NCBI GenBank assembly: GCA_934132895.1
Contig: CAKPAG010000007.1
Span: 1-64,000 of the forward strand
Reading direction: 5' to 3'
Length of the DNA: 64,000 nt
DNA from: an uncultured Clostridia bacterium
Lineage (GTDB): Bacteria > Bacillota > Clostridia > TANB77 > CAG-465
Below the pieces are notes generated by a model. It saw only the letters and a list, made by a program, of their open reading frames with translations. It had not been told where the DNA came from and did no database searches. Every line of letters begins with the position of its first letter. Position 1 is the first letter of the stretch. The translations under genes were made by a program, and so were the position numbers. This document shows positions 43,556 to 51,456 of this stretch, one piece after another.

Positions 43556-43981
43556 ATGAATAAATTTCAATTTATGGGGAGATTAACAAGAGACCCTGAA
43601 GCAAGATTTACTCCAAATACAAATACACCAGTAACAACATTTTCTATTGCTGTAAATAGAAGATTCGCTGAAGCAAATGGAGAAAGAAAAGCAGATTTCT
43701 TTAACTTGACTGCATATGGTAAATTAGCAGAATTTTGTGCTAAATATTATCAAAAAGGTCAACAAGTTTTAGTTGAAGGAAGAATTCAAAATAGAAGTTG
43801 GGATGATCAAAATGGTCAAAAAAGATATGCAACTGATTATATAATTGAAAATGCATATTTTGCTGATTCAAGAAGAGATAATAATGTTTCATCTCAATCA
43901 AATGATTCAATGGCAGTTCCATCATCTAGTGTAGATGGAGAGTTCATTACTATAGATGATAATGAAGAATTACCATTCTAA
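43556..43981 (+). CDS. ssb: Single-stranded DNA-binding protein
   Basis: 141 residues. OB fold with FMGRLTRDPEARFTPN, FSIAVNRRF, FFNLTAYGKLAEFCAKYYQKGQQVLVEGRI, and the acidic tip DDNEELPF that binds partner proteins. Covers single-stranded DNA during replication and repair. Its place between rpsF and rpsR is the classic Bacillota order. GGGGGAA site. Confidence 0.97.
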   Translation: MNKFQFMGRLTRDPEARFTPNTNTPVTTFSIAVNRRFAEANGERKADFFNLTAYGKLAEFCAKYYQKGQQVLVEGRIQNRSWDDQNGQKRYATDYIIENAYFADSRRDNNVSSQSNDSMAVPSSSVDGEFITIDDNEELPF

Positions 43982-44014
43982 TTAATATATATTAATTGAA
44001 GGGAGGATTATATA

Positions 44015-44269
44015 ATGGCTGACAATAAAAAAAGAGCAAAAAATGAAAAATCATACAGAAGACCTAGAAAAAAAGTATGTAATTTTTGCGTAGACAGAGT
44101 AGATGAAATTGATTATAAAGACGTAGATAAATTAAAGAAATACGTTAGTGATAAAGGTAAAATCTTACCAAGAAGAGTAACAGGAACTTGTGCTAAGCAC
44201 CAAAGAAAAGTTACTGAAGCTATTCAAAGAGCAAGACATATTGCACTTTTACCATACACAGTAAAATAA
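44015..44269 (+). CDS. rpsR: 30S ribosomal protein S18
   Basis: 84 residues. RRPRKKVCNFCVDRV carries the CxxC of the zinc-binding form, with a third Cys in GTCAKHQRKV. ILPRRVTGTCAKHQR and AIQRARHIALLPYT are the family signature. Partner of S6. Last gene of the operon. Confidence 0.97.
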   Translation: MADNKKRAKNEKSYRRPRKKVCNFCVDRVDEIDYKDVDKLKKYVSDKGKILPRRVTGTCAKHQRKVTEAIQRARHIALLPYTVK

Positions 44270-44277
44270 TAATGAAG

Positions 44278-44308
44278 GTAGCTATATTTTAAATTGTAGC
44301 TACTTTTT
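44278..44308 (+). terminator. rpsF operon terminator
   Basis: GTAGCTA (44278-44284) pairs with TAGCTAC (44297-44303), then T5-GTTGC-T4. Confidence 0.8.
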
Positions 44309-44319
44309 GTTGCTTTTAG

Positions 44320-44348
44320 TTGATTTTTTGTTATAATTACATTATAAT
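44320..44348 (+). promoter_or_regulatory. Promoter of small-multidrug-export gene
   Basis: TTGATT (44320-44325), 17-nt spacer, consensus TATAAT (44343-44348). Confidence 0.7.
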
Positions 44349-44393
44349 ATAATCGTTAATCAAAAAATAACATTAGTATAAGGGAGGAAATTT

Positions 44394-44957
44394 ATGGCAG
44401 GATTACCAATAGTTGTTAAATATTTGATTGTATTTGTAGTGTCAATGGTACCAATAGTAGAGTTAAGAGGTGCTATTCCGATTGCGGAAGGAATGGGACT
44501 AAATATATTTTTGTATTATCCTATAGCAATTATAGGAAATATATTACCAGTTCCAATAATTTATTTGTTTGCAAGGAAAGTTTTAGAATGGGGAAAAGAT
44601 AAAAAAATTATAGGAAAATTCTTTACTTGGTGCTTAGAAAAAGGTGAAAAAGGTGGAGAAAAATTAAGGGAAACTGCTGGAAATAGAGGAATATTTTGGG
44701 CATTATTAATATTTGTTGGAATACCTTTGCCTGGAACAGGAGCTTGGACTGGAACACTTGCAGCAAGCTTTTTAAAGCTTGACTTTAAAACAAGTATTGC
44801 GGCTACTACTCTTGGAGTTGTATTGGCAGGTATTATAATGTCGCTAGGAAGCAAGATAGTTTCAACACTTGGCTGGATGGGCGTTATTGGTATAATAGTA
44901 ACTATCGCTTTAATTGTTACAATTTCGCTAATTATTAAAAAGAAAAAAACAAAATAG
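44394..44957 (+). CDS. Small-multidrug-export family membrane protein
   Basis: 187 residues, about four to five membrane segments. VSMVPIVELRGAIPIAEGMGL is the conserved start (E-L-R-G-A-I-P), and GIPLPGTGAWTGTLAA the second signature. Despite the family name a drug-export role is not well supported; it may move small molecules or lipids. GGGAGG site and its own promoter. Confidence 0.82.
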   Translation: MAGLPIVVKYLIVFVVSMVPIVELRGAIPIAEGMGLNIFLYYPIAIIGNILPVPIIYLFARKVLEWGKDKKIIGKFFTWCLEKGEKGGEKLRETAGNRGIFWALLIFVGIPLPGTGAWTGTLAASFLKLDFKTSIAATTLGVVLAGIIMSLGSKIVSTLGWMGVIGIIVTIALIVTISLIIKKKKTK

Positions 44958-44970
44958 TTATATAGACTTT

Positions 44971-45010
44971 AGGAAGTATTTTTTAGAAATAAAGAAACTT
45001 CCTTTTTTTT
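44971..45010 (+). terminator. Terminator
   Basis: AGGAAGT (44971-44977) pairs with ACTTCCT (44997-45003) across a 19-nt loop, followed by T7. Confidence 0.75.
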
Positions 45011-45066
45011 CTTTATTTTTTTTGAAAAAGATGATAAAATAATAATAAATTTAAGAGGTGGAAAAA

Positions 45067-45882
45067 ATGAGTTTAGAAAATATTTTAGAGCAAGTATTTA
45101 CTCCTAAAATTATAGAGTCAATTATAGTTGCAGTTGTACTATTTGCAGTGTATTTTATATTAAAAAGGATTGTAAATAAGGTACTACTTAAGACGGATAA
45201 AATAAATATAAAAGCAAAAAATAAAAGAGAGAAAAAGAAGAATACATATTTAAAGATAGTAAAAAGTAGTCTTAAATATATATACTTATTGTTAATCCTA
45301 TTTATAATACTTCAAATAAATGGAGTTAACGTTTCTTCAATAATAGCTGGAGTAGGAGTAGTATCTGTAATTATTGGTCTTGCACTTCAAGATGCTCTTA
45401 AAGATATAATTATGGGGGTAAACGTTTTAGTTGATGATTATTTTTCTTTAGGAGACATTGTAAAAATAGACGATATTGAAGGAAAGGTAGTAGAGATAGG
45501 AATAAAAAATATAAAAATAAGGGATATATATACAGACAATCTTTTTGTTATAGCAAACAGAAATATATCAAAAGCAATAGTTATAGCTGATAGATTCGAT
45601 ATAGACATTCCTTTACCATATGAAGAAAATGCATTAGAAATGGAAAAGATATTAAAAGAAATAATAGATACAGTTAAAATAAATGAAAAGATTAAAGAAA
45701 TTAAATATGTTGGAATAAATGAGTTTGCAGATTCGGCTATATATTATAAATTAAGAGTATGGTCTAGTGCAGAAACTAAACCACAAATAAAAAGAGATAT
45801 ATTAAAAGTAATAAAACTTAAATTAGATGAGCATAAAGTAGATATTCCATACACACAAATTGATATACATACGAAGAAGTAG
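45067..45882 (+). CDS. MscS-family mechanosensitive channel
   Basis: 271 residues. Membrane helices at ~15-35 and ~60-100; the pore-lining helix VSSIIAGVGVVSVIIGLALQ and DALKDIIMGVNVLVDDYFSLGD are the family signature. The beta domain (EGKVVEIGIKNIKIRDI...) and C-terminal alpha/beta domain follow. Opens on osmotic downshock. The GTG at 45058 lies inside the AAGAGGTGG ribosome site, so the ATG at 45067 is the start. Confidence 0.92.
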   Translation: MSLENILEQVFTPKIIESIIVAVVLFAVYFILKRIVNKVLLKTDKINIKAKNKREKKKNTYLKIVKSSLKYIYLLLILFIILQINGVNVSSIIAGVGVVSVIIGLALQDALKDIIMGVNVLVDDYFSLGDIVKIDDIEGKVVEIGIKNIKIRDIYTDNLFVIANRNISKAIVIADRFDIDIPLPYEENALEMEKILKEIIDTVKINEKIKEIKYVGINEFADSAIYYKLRVWSSAETKPQIKRDILKVIKLKLDEHKVDIPYTQIDIHTKK

Positions 45883-45907
45883 TATTAAGTTTAATTATAA
45901 ATGATTA

Positions 45908-45947
45908 TTTCCTTGCAAGTGATTTGCTTGTAGGGAAATTTTTTTGT
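45908..45947 (+). terminator. mscS terminator
   Basis: TTTCCTTGCAAG pairs imperfectly with CTTGTAGGGAAA around TGATTTG, ending in T7 (about 45941-45947). Confidence 0.75.
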
Positions 45948-45969
45948 ATTAAAAAATTAGTAATTTTTC

Positions 45970-46028
45970 TTGACAAATAGCATATAATATAGTATACTAA
46001 TATACGATGTTGGTATACAAGTATACTA
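45970..46028 (+). promoter_or_regulatory. tetR-yhgE promoter and twin operator
   Basis: TTGACA (45970-45975), 17-nt spacer, TATACT (45993-45998). Two palindromes overlap and follow the -10: GTATACTAATATAC (45992-46005) and GTATACAAGTATAC (46013-46026), spaced 21 bp, two helical turns. The whole is framed by TAGTATACT / AGTATACTA. Two regulator dimers could sit side by side and block RNA polymerase. Confidence 0.8.
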
Positions 46029-46041
46029 AGGAGGCAATAAA

Positions 46042-46617
46042 ATGAAAGAAGAACAAATCGTAAAATCTGCAAGAGAACTGTTCGGCAGATATGGATATAA
46101 AAAAGTATCTATGGATGAGATAGCTAAAAATGCTTCGGTAACCAAAAGAACAGTATATAAGTATTTTACTTCTAAGGAAGAATTATTAAAATATTTTATT
46201 GCTGAGGAAGTTGAACAAATGAAGAAAATTGTAGAAAGAGTTGAAAGAAAAAATCTCGACTTTTTCGATGCCATACATGAGATAATATATAATTTAATAA
46301 AATATACAAGAAAAGCCAAGTTTTTACAAGTTATTTTGAAAGAATCAGAAACATTCAAGGAACCAGTTATACTAGAATGCCTTAAAACTATTGATTTGGA
46401 AATACAAAAATATATAAAGCAAAAGCTTGTTTTGGCCATAGAAAAAGACCATATAGTAGTTAAAGATGTGGATATAACAGCCTTTTTAATATATAAAATG
46501 TATATGGCTTTAATGTTTGAATGGACTGAAAATAGCAAAAAAATAGACGAAAAACAAGTAGCAGATAATATTGTGTATATTATTAAAAACGGAATATGTA
46601 AGAAAGGAAATGAGTAA
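46042..46617 (+). CDS. TetR-family regulator
   Basis: 191 residues. The N-terminal helix-turn-helix reads SARELFGRYGYKKVSMDEIAKNASVTKRTVYKYFTSKEELL, textbook TetR. The C-terminal ligand domain is all-helical (IHEIIYNLIKYTRKAKFLQVIL). It lies behind a promoter with twin palindromes that it very likely binds, and is 2 nt from the YhgE-like gene, so it probably represses both. Inducer unknown. Confidence 0.9.
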   Translation: MKEEQIVKSARELFGRYGYKKVSMDEIAKNASVTKRTVYKYFTSKEELLKYFIAEEVEQMKKIVERVERKNLDFFDAIHEIIYNLIKYTRKAKFLQVILKESETFKEPVILECLKTIDLEIQKYIKQKLVLAIEKDHIVVKDVDITAFLIYKMYMALMFEWTENSKKIDEKQVADNIVYIIKNGICKKGNE

Positions 46618-46619
46618 AA

Positions 46620-48701
46620 ATGAATATGAAAAAAGTCATGAAAACTGTAATTATGATTGCAGTGATATGCATTCCTATCATTTATAGTTTCTTTTATTTA
46701 AAAGCATATTGGGATCCATATGGAAACTTAGAGGATATTAAGATTGCATTGATAAATTTAGATGAAGGAGAAAATGGAGAAAATCAAGGTGAAAAATTAG
46801 TTGATTCTTTGGTAGAAAAAGATATAGTAGATATAGTAAAACTAAATGATGAGGAATTTGCTAAAAATGGACTTATAAATAGAGAATACTATGCAACTAT
46901 AACTATACCAAAAGATTTTACTAAAACTTTAAATAACGCGGAAAATAAAGATAGAGCTAAAGCTGTTATAACATATAGCCCTAACCAAAAAACAAATTAT
47001 TTAGCTTCTCAGATTATAAATAAAATAGTAACTTCTACTGAAACAAAGTTAAGGGGAGAAGTTTCAAAGAAGGTTGTAGAAAAACTTTCAGATAATATAA
47101 AAGAAGTACCAAGTAGTCTAAATGAAATAAATGATGGAGGTACCAAAATACAAGATGGCACTGAAAGTTTGCAAGCAGGACTTGGTGAGCTAAAAGATGG
47201 CACATCTACATTAGTAAATAAATATTCAGAGTTTAATGATGGAGTAAGTACTGTAAATAGTGGCGCAAATGCGGTTAAACAAGGAGTTCAAAGTATATCT
47301 AGTGGAGCTAGTGCATTAAGAGTTGGAAGTACAGACTTAGATGATGCTTTAAAATTATTAAATAGTGGTGTAGAATATTTAGCATATCAAGGACAGTCTG
47401 GAATTACAGAAATTTCAGGTGGAATAAATAGACTTAAAACAAGTAGCACTAATTTAAGCAATAATTTATCAGCTTATGTTACAAAGGTAGATGAATATAA
47501 CAAAAATACAACAGACCTGTTAGAGAAAGTAGTAGCATATGGTAATAGTAATCCTACATTACTTGTAACTGATCAAAACTTTGCAACACTTTACGGCACT
47601 GCTAAAGCCATAGTTGCAACAGGAAGTAAAGATGCTTTAAAAACAAATGGAGCTTTAATTGCTGCAGGTGGTAATGATTTAGTACAAGGAGTTTCACAAT
47701 TTGAAACCAAATTATCAGATGTCTCAAGTTTAGTACAAGGTGTAGATAAACTTAAAACTTCCGTAGAAAGTATTAATAAGGGGGCAGAAAAATTAAATGC
47801 AGGCACAATTAATTTAGATGCGGGTGTTAATACGTTAAATGCAGGTGTTGCAAGTCTATCAAATGGGACTAACACTCTTGCGGCTGGTTCATTGCAAATA
47901 AAAGATGCACTTGATATACTTAATAAAGGAACAAAAAGCGCATATGATGGAAGCGTTACTTTAAATGAAGGCGTTAAAACATTTAAAACTGAGATAGAAA
48001 AAGGAATAAATGATGCTAATTCACAAATAGAAAAACTTGATGGACTTGCAGATTATGCAGAAAATCCAGTTGAAATTGTTGAAGAAGATTATGGAGAGAT
48101 AAGTTCATATGGAGTTTCATTTACACCATTATTCCTAAGTATAGGCTTATGGGTAGGAATACTTATGCTATTTGTTATACTATATTATGATCAAGAAAAT
48201 AGATTTAAATTACTTGGAAGGTATGCAGAAAATAAAAGCTTAAGAATGGTACTTTTTGCTGTGATAGCAATAGCTCAAGGACTTGTTACAGGAGTACTTC
48301 TAAAACTTGGATTAGGACTTGAAGTAACAAATAATTTCTTGTATTATGCATCTTGCATTTTAAGTGCAATAACTTTCTTAAGTATAATACAATTCTTGAT
48401 ACTTACATTTGGTGATATTGGTAAATTCTTATCATTAATAATTCTTGTATTGCAACTTGCTGCTTCTGGAGGAACATTCCCAGTTGAAACAATTGCAAAA
48501 GGATTTAGAGTATTAACTCCTTACTTACCAATGACATATACAATAAGGTTGTTAAAAGAATCAGTTATTTTACAAGATAGTGGATTTGCTAGAGAAAATA
48601 TACTTGTTCTTTTAGGAATAATAGTTGTATTCTTTGCTCTAACTATAGTAATAGAAAAGATTAAAGATAAGAAAGAAAAAAGTACAAAAGTGAAAGCTTA
48701 A
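46620..48701 (+). CDS. YhgE/Pip-family membrane protein
   Basis: 693 residues. One N-terminal membrane helix, an extracellular region with many short repeats of the type G..L..G...L..G (ASGASALRVGS, LNAGVASLSNGTNTLAAGS), and five to six C-terminal membrane helices resembling ABC-2 permeases (SIGLWVGILMLFVILYY ... LIIQFLILTF-like). The family includes the Pip phage-infection protein and type VII secretion-linked EsaA. No ATPase partner is adjacent. Under TetR control together with the gene before; drug or envelope-stress response is a common setting (inference). Confidence 0.85.
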   Translation: MNMKKVMKTVIMIAVICIPIIYSFFYLKAYWDPYGNLEDIKIALINLDEGENGENQGEKLVDSLVEKDIVDIVKLNDEEFAKNGLINREYYATITIPKDFTKTLNNAENKDRAKAVITYSPNQKTNYLASQIINKIVTSTETKLRGEVSKKVVEKLSDNIKEVPSSLNEINDGGTKIQDGTESLQAGLGELKDGTSTLVNKYSEFNDGVSTVNSGANAVKQGVQSISSGASALRVGSTDLDDALKLLNSGVEYLAYQGQSGITEISGGINRLKTSSTNLSNNLSAYVTKVDEYNKNTTDLLEKVVAYGNSNPTLLVTDQNFATLYGTAKAIVATGSKDALKTNGALIAAGGNDLVQGVSQFETKLSDVSSLVQGVDKLKTSVESINKGAEKLNAGTINLDAGVNTLNAGVASLSNGTNTLAAGSLQIKDALDILNKGTKSAYDGSVTLNEGVKTFKTEIEKGINDANSQIEKLDGLADYAENPVEIVEEDYGEISSYGVSFTPLFLSIGLWVGILMLFVILYYDQENRFKLLGRYAENKSLRMVLFAVIAIAQGLVTGVLLKLGLGLEVTNNFLYYASCILSAITFLSIIQFLILTFGDIGKFLSLIILVLQLAASGGTFPVETIAKGFRVLTPYLPMTYTIRLLKESVILQDSGFARENILVLLGIIVVFFALTIVIEKIKDKKEKSTKVKA

Positions 48702-48724
48702 AAAGTATATATTGATATATAACT

Positions 48725-48767
48725 AAAAAAAATAGATATTTTTGATTTTCAAAGGTATCTATTTTTT
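48725..48767 (+). terminator. yhgE terminator
   Basis: AAAAAATAGATA (48727-48738) pairs with TATCTATTTTTT (48756-48767) across a 17-nt loop. Confidence 0.8.
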
Positions 48768-48775
48768 GCTACTAA

Positions 48776-48804
48776 TTTACTTTTTCTATGCTATAGTATA
48801 TAAT
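48776..48804 (+). promoter_or_regulatory. cutA promoter
   Basis: TTTACT (48776-48781), 17-nt spacer, consensus TATAAT (48799-48804), 26 nt before the start. Confidence 0.6.
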
Positions 48805-48830
48805 TAACATGAATTTAAGAGGTGGAAAAA

Positions 48831-49148
48831 ATGAAAAATAAATATATAATGGTTACAACTACTTTTGAAAGTGAAGAAGAGGCTAATAAGGTTATAAATG
48901 TGTTACTTGAAAAAAGACTTGTTAGTTGTTGTCAGATGAGTAATATAACTAGTTCATATCATTGGAAAGGTAAAATAGAATGTGAAAATGAGTTTTTAGT
49001 TCAAATGAAATCAAAGAAATCTTTATATAAAGAGATTGAAACTGAAATTTTAAAAATACATAGTTACGAAACTCCACAAATAATTTGTTATGAAATAGAA
49101 GATGGGTACAAAGATTATTTAAATTGGATAGATGAAGAAACTAAGTAG
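48831..49148 (+). CDS. cutA: CutA-type divalent cation tolerance protein
   Basis: 105 residues. ANKVINVLLEKRLVSCCQMSNITSSYHWKGKIECENEFLVQMKS is the CutA1 core (R-L-..C..; Y.W.G.I). Small trimeric protein, ferredoxin-like fold, once linked to copper tolerance; its true role is unsettled. As with mscS, a GTG 9 nt upstream is inside the ribosome site AAGAGGTGG, so the ATG is the start. Confidence 0.92.
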   Translation: MKNKYIMVTTTFESEEEANKVINVLLEKRLVSCCQMSNITSSYHWKGKIECENEFLVQMKSKKSLYKEIETEILKIHSYETPQIICYEIEDGYKDYLNWIDEETK

Positions 49149-49281
49149 AATGGAATTTTATTAGTATTACTAAAAAAACATATATATTCTTTAAAATTCG
49201 ACAAAAATTACAAAAAAATGCCATTTCATTTGTATAATAAATAGAAGCACTTGAAAACTAATATACAAGGAGGATGGCTAG

Positions 49282-49998
49282 ATGCATAAGAATATTATAA
49301 AATGTACATGTGTGGCTTTAGTTATTTTGAGTTTTTGTTTTGCAAATGTATTTGTTTATTCTCATTCAGGAAGAACAGATGCAAATGGAGGACATAGAGA
49401 TAATAAAAATAAAAGTGGACTTGGCAGTTATCATTATCATTGTGGAGGATATCCAGCTCATTTGCACGATGGAGGAAAATGTCCGTATAAATCTTCGAAT
49501 AGTAATGTTACTGAAGAAATTGAAAAAGTATCTCCAGTAACGTCAACACCAACAACTAATAATACTATAACTGATTATAAAGAAGAAGTGCCTAAAGAGG
49601 TAATGGCAAGTGATATAAAAATTAATCAAAATCCAAAAGAAATGGAAGTAGGAAGAGAATATAACTTAACGGCAACTATAGAACCAGACAATACCAGTAA
49701 CAAAAAAATTATATGGAGTACTAACGATAGTCGTATATTAAAGGTTGATAAAAATGGAAAGGTAACTGCTAGTGCTGCAGGACTTTCAAAAATAACCGCA
49801 ACAACTGGTGATGGAATAAAAGACACAATCGAAATAATAGTTAAAGAATCGGACAAGCCTAAAGTTACAAAATCACAAGAGAGAACAAATACCAATAATA
49901 GTGATATGAGTTCTAATTTTATAGAAACATTTTTTGGATTTTGTGGAATTGGTGGAATAGGTGCAGTTGTATATGGAATTTATATGAAAATGAAATAA
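49282..49998 (+). CDS. Exported YHYH / Ig-like (Big2) surface protein
   Basis: 238 residues. Signal peptide (residues 1-26). The YHYH-type metal-binding-like segment SGRTDANGGHRDNKNKSGLG then YHYHCGGYPAHLH has many His and three Cys. A linker rich in Thr/Pro/Ser leads to a bacterial Ig-like Big2 domain (MEVGREYNLTATIEPDNTS...NGKVTASAAGLSKITATTGDG). A C-terminal hydrophobic helix with MKMK end anchors it. The stop lies 2 nt before the tRNA fragment. AAGGAGG site; TATAAT near 49220-49240 suggests its own promoter. Confidence 0.8.
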   Translation: MHKNIIKCTCVALVILSFCFANVFVYSHSGRTDANGGHRDNKNKSGLGSYHYHCGGYPAHLHDGGKCPYKSSNSNVTEEIEKVSPVTSTPTTNNTITDYKEEVPKEVMASDIKINQNPKEMEVGREYNLTATIEPDNTSNKKIIWSTNDSRILKVDKNGKVTASAAGLSKITATTGDGIKDTIEIIVKESDKPKVTKSQERTNTNNSDMSSNFIETFFGFCGIGGIGAVVYGIYMKMK

Positions 49999-50000
49999 AG

Positions 50001-50045
50001 CTCATAACCCGAAGGTCCCAGGTTCGAGTCCTGGCTCCGCAACCA
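50001..50045 (+). pseudogene. 3' half of initiator tRNA-fMet (CAU), att-like
   Basis: From the anticodon loop CTCATAA to CCA: anticodon-stem 3' arm CCCGA, variable AGGTC, T-arm CCAGG-TTCGAGT-CCTGG, acceptor CTCCGCA-A-CCA. The CTCATAACCCGAAGGTC and GCAACCA ends are those of initiator tRNA. The 5' half is absent: the sequence before it (AAATAAAG) cannot pair. Such 45-nt fragments are left by tyrosine integrases that recombine in the anticodon loop. An integrase gene lies 2.9 kb to the right. Confidence 0.85.
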
Positions 50046-50086
50046 TATTTATCAAGGAATTTTTTTAGAAAGAATGTGATAAATAT
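50045..50086. repeat. Inverted repeat next to att-like site
   Basis: ATATTTATCA (50045-50054) and TGATAAATAT (50077-50086), a perfect 10-bp inverted repeat with a 22-nt spacer, touching the tRNA CCA end. It could be integrase arm sites or a tRNA terminator hairpin (T7 lies in its loop, not behind it). Confidence 0.5.
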
Positions 50087-50124
50087 ATAGTAGCATAATT
50101 ATTTGAAAGAGAGGATGGCATAAA

Positions 50125-51456
50125 TTGGATGAAATTGAATATTCAAAAGAATTTGCTAAAGAATTAATGAATGTTGGTAACTTTGAAACTGCAAAGCAAG
50201 TTTTGGAAAAACTATGGAATGAGTCCTCAAAAGATGACTTGTATTTACTAAATATGTATGGCAGAGTATTGAGAAGAACAAATGAAAGCAATAAGTTTGT
50301 TGAAATATGTAGAGATCGAAAAAAGTTTAAAACATACTTATCAAATAAATATATAAAATCTACACTATGTTGGTGTATATATGATTGCTATATAAAAAAG
50401 TTTGAATATAATCCTGATGATGCAGAAACATTTAATGGCTTTATACAAAGAGCAGAATTTATTGTTGATAATTGCGTTCAAGAAGATAAAGAGAATTGTT
50501 TTATTAATCCGTTTGTTTTAACAATAAGAAAAGTAATAAAAGTCTATAAAGGCAAAGGTACCAATTATAGAGCAATGTTGAGGTGGATTCAATATCTAGA
50601 TCCTAATAAATTGCCAGAGGATGTTTTTAAATATACTGATGTAAGTGGAATAGAAAGAGAAAATGCTTCCCTAAAAGAGTTTTACTATCAAAATAAATCA
50701 GCTGGATTAGAAAAACTTGGAGAATATTTAGAATGTATTGAATGTTGTGAAGATGCTTTTAGTGTTATACAAAAGTTTCATTATAAAAATCATATTTGGT
50801 TAAAAGAAAGGCTGTTATATAGTAAATGCTTAACTGCAGATAATGAAAAACAAGCTGAGAAGTGTTTGAATGATTACAAAAGATTTGTATCTAAATATAA
50901 TTATTGGTATATGTACCATAAGATATCTCAATATTACTATGTTAATAACAAAATTGATAATGCAATGTTTTATGCATGCAAAGCACTAACAATTAATTTT
51001 AATGCGGAAAATATGGTAAAATTGATATTAGATTTAGGTTTTATTTTTGAAAATAAGGGATATTTAAGAGAAGCAGAGATATTTTTTCACGCATGTTCAT
51101 ATTACAGAAATAGAAATGGTTGGATAATAACAGAAGAGCTAAAATATAAAATAGTAGAGTATAAAATTGATGTTAATATAAAGCCTAAGACACAGGAACT
51201 TCAAAGAATATGCAGGAATGTTTTGAATGAACATGATAAGAATAAGAGAATGACAGGAAAGATAAAAAAGATTTTTCTTGATAAATGTTTCGGATTTATA
51301 TCTTATAATAATTCAGAAGATCTTTATTTTAAGATAAAAAGTGTAGCTGATATTGATATAATTGCCATAGGAACTGTAGTTACATTTGAAATTGTAGAAG
51401 ATTTTGAAGGCAGAAAAAGAGCAATAAAAATAAAAGGAGTGGAATTAAATGGCTGA
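50125..51456 (+). CDS. TPR-like protein with C-terminal cold-shock domain
   Basis: 443 residues, TTG start with GAGAGGATGG 8 nt upstream. Residues 1-370 are all-helical, with TPR-like pairs (FAKELMNVGNFETAKQVLEKLW; IDNAMFYACKALTINFNAENM; YLREAEIFFHACSYY). Residues ~380-440 form a cold-shock-type OB fold: GKIKKIFLDKCFGFISYNN (RNP1-like), DLYFKI (RNP2-like), IGTVVTFEIV. So it probably binds RNA or single-stranded nucleic acid. Its end overlaps rnlA by 8 nt, so the three genes are one operon. I know no named family with this exact fusion. Confidence 0.75.
   Translation: MDEIEYSKEFAKELMNVGNFETAKQVLEKLWNESSKDDLYLLNMYGRVLRRTNESNKFVEICRDRKKFKTYLSNKYIKSTLCWCIYDCYIKKFEYNPDDAETFNGFIQRAEFIVDNCVQEDKENCFINPFVLTIRKVIKVYKGKGTNYRAMLRWIQYLDPNKLPEDVFKYTDVSGIERENASLKEFYYQNKSAGLEKLGEYLECIECCEDAFSVIQKFHYKNHIWLKERLLYSKCLTADNEKQAEKCLNDYKRFVSKYNYWYMYHKISQYYYVNNKIDNAMFYACKALTINFNAENMVKLILDLGFIFENKGYLREAEIFFHACSYYRNRNGWIITEELKYKIVEYKIDVNIKPKTQELQRICRNVLNEHDKNKRMTGKIKKIFLDKCFGFISYNNSEDLYFKIKSVADIDIIAIGTVVTFEIVEDFEGRKRAIKIKGVELNG

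Noticed and set aside
45047..48833. Shared leader AATTTAAGAGGTGGAAAAAA before mscS and cutA as a common regulatory element
   Set aside because: The identical part is mostly ribosome site plus A-run; chance convergence in AT-rich DNA is likely, and the promoters differ.
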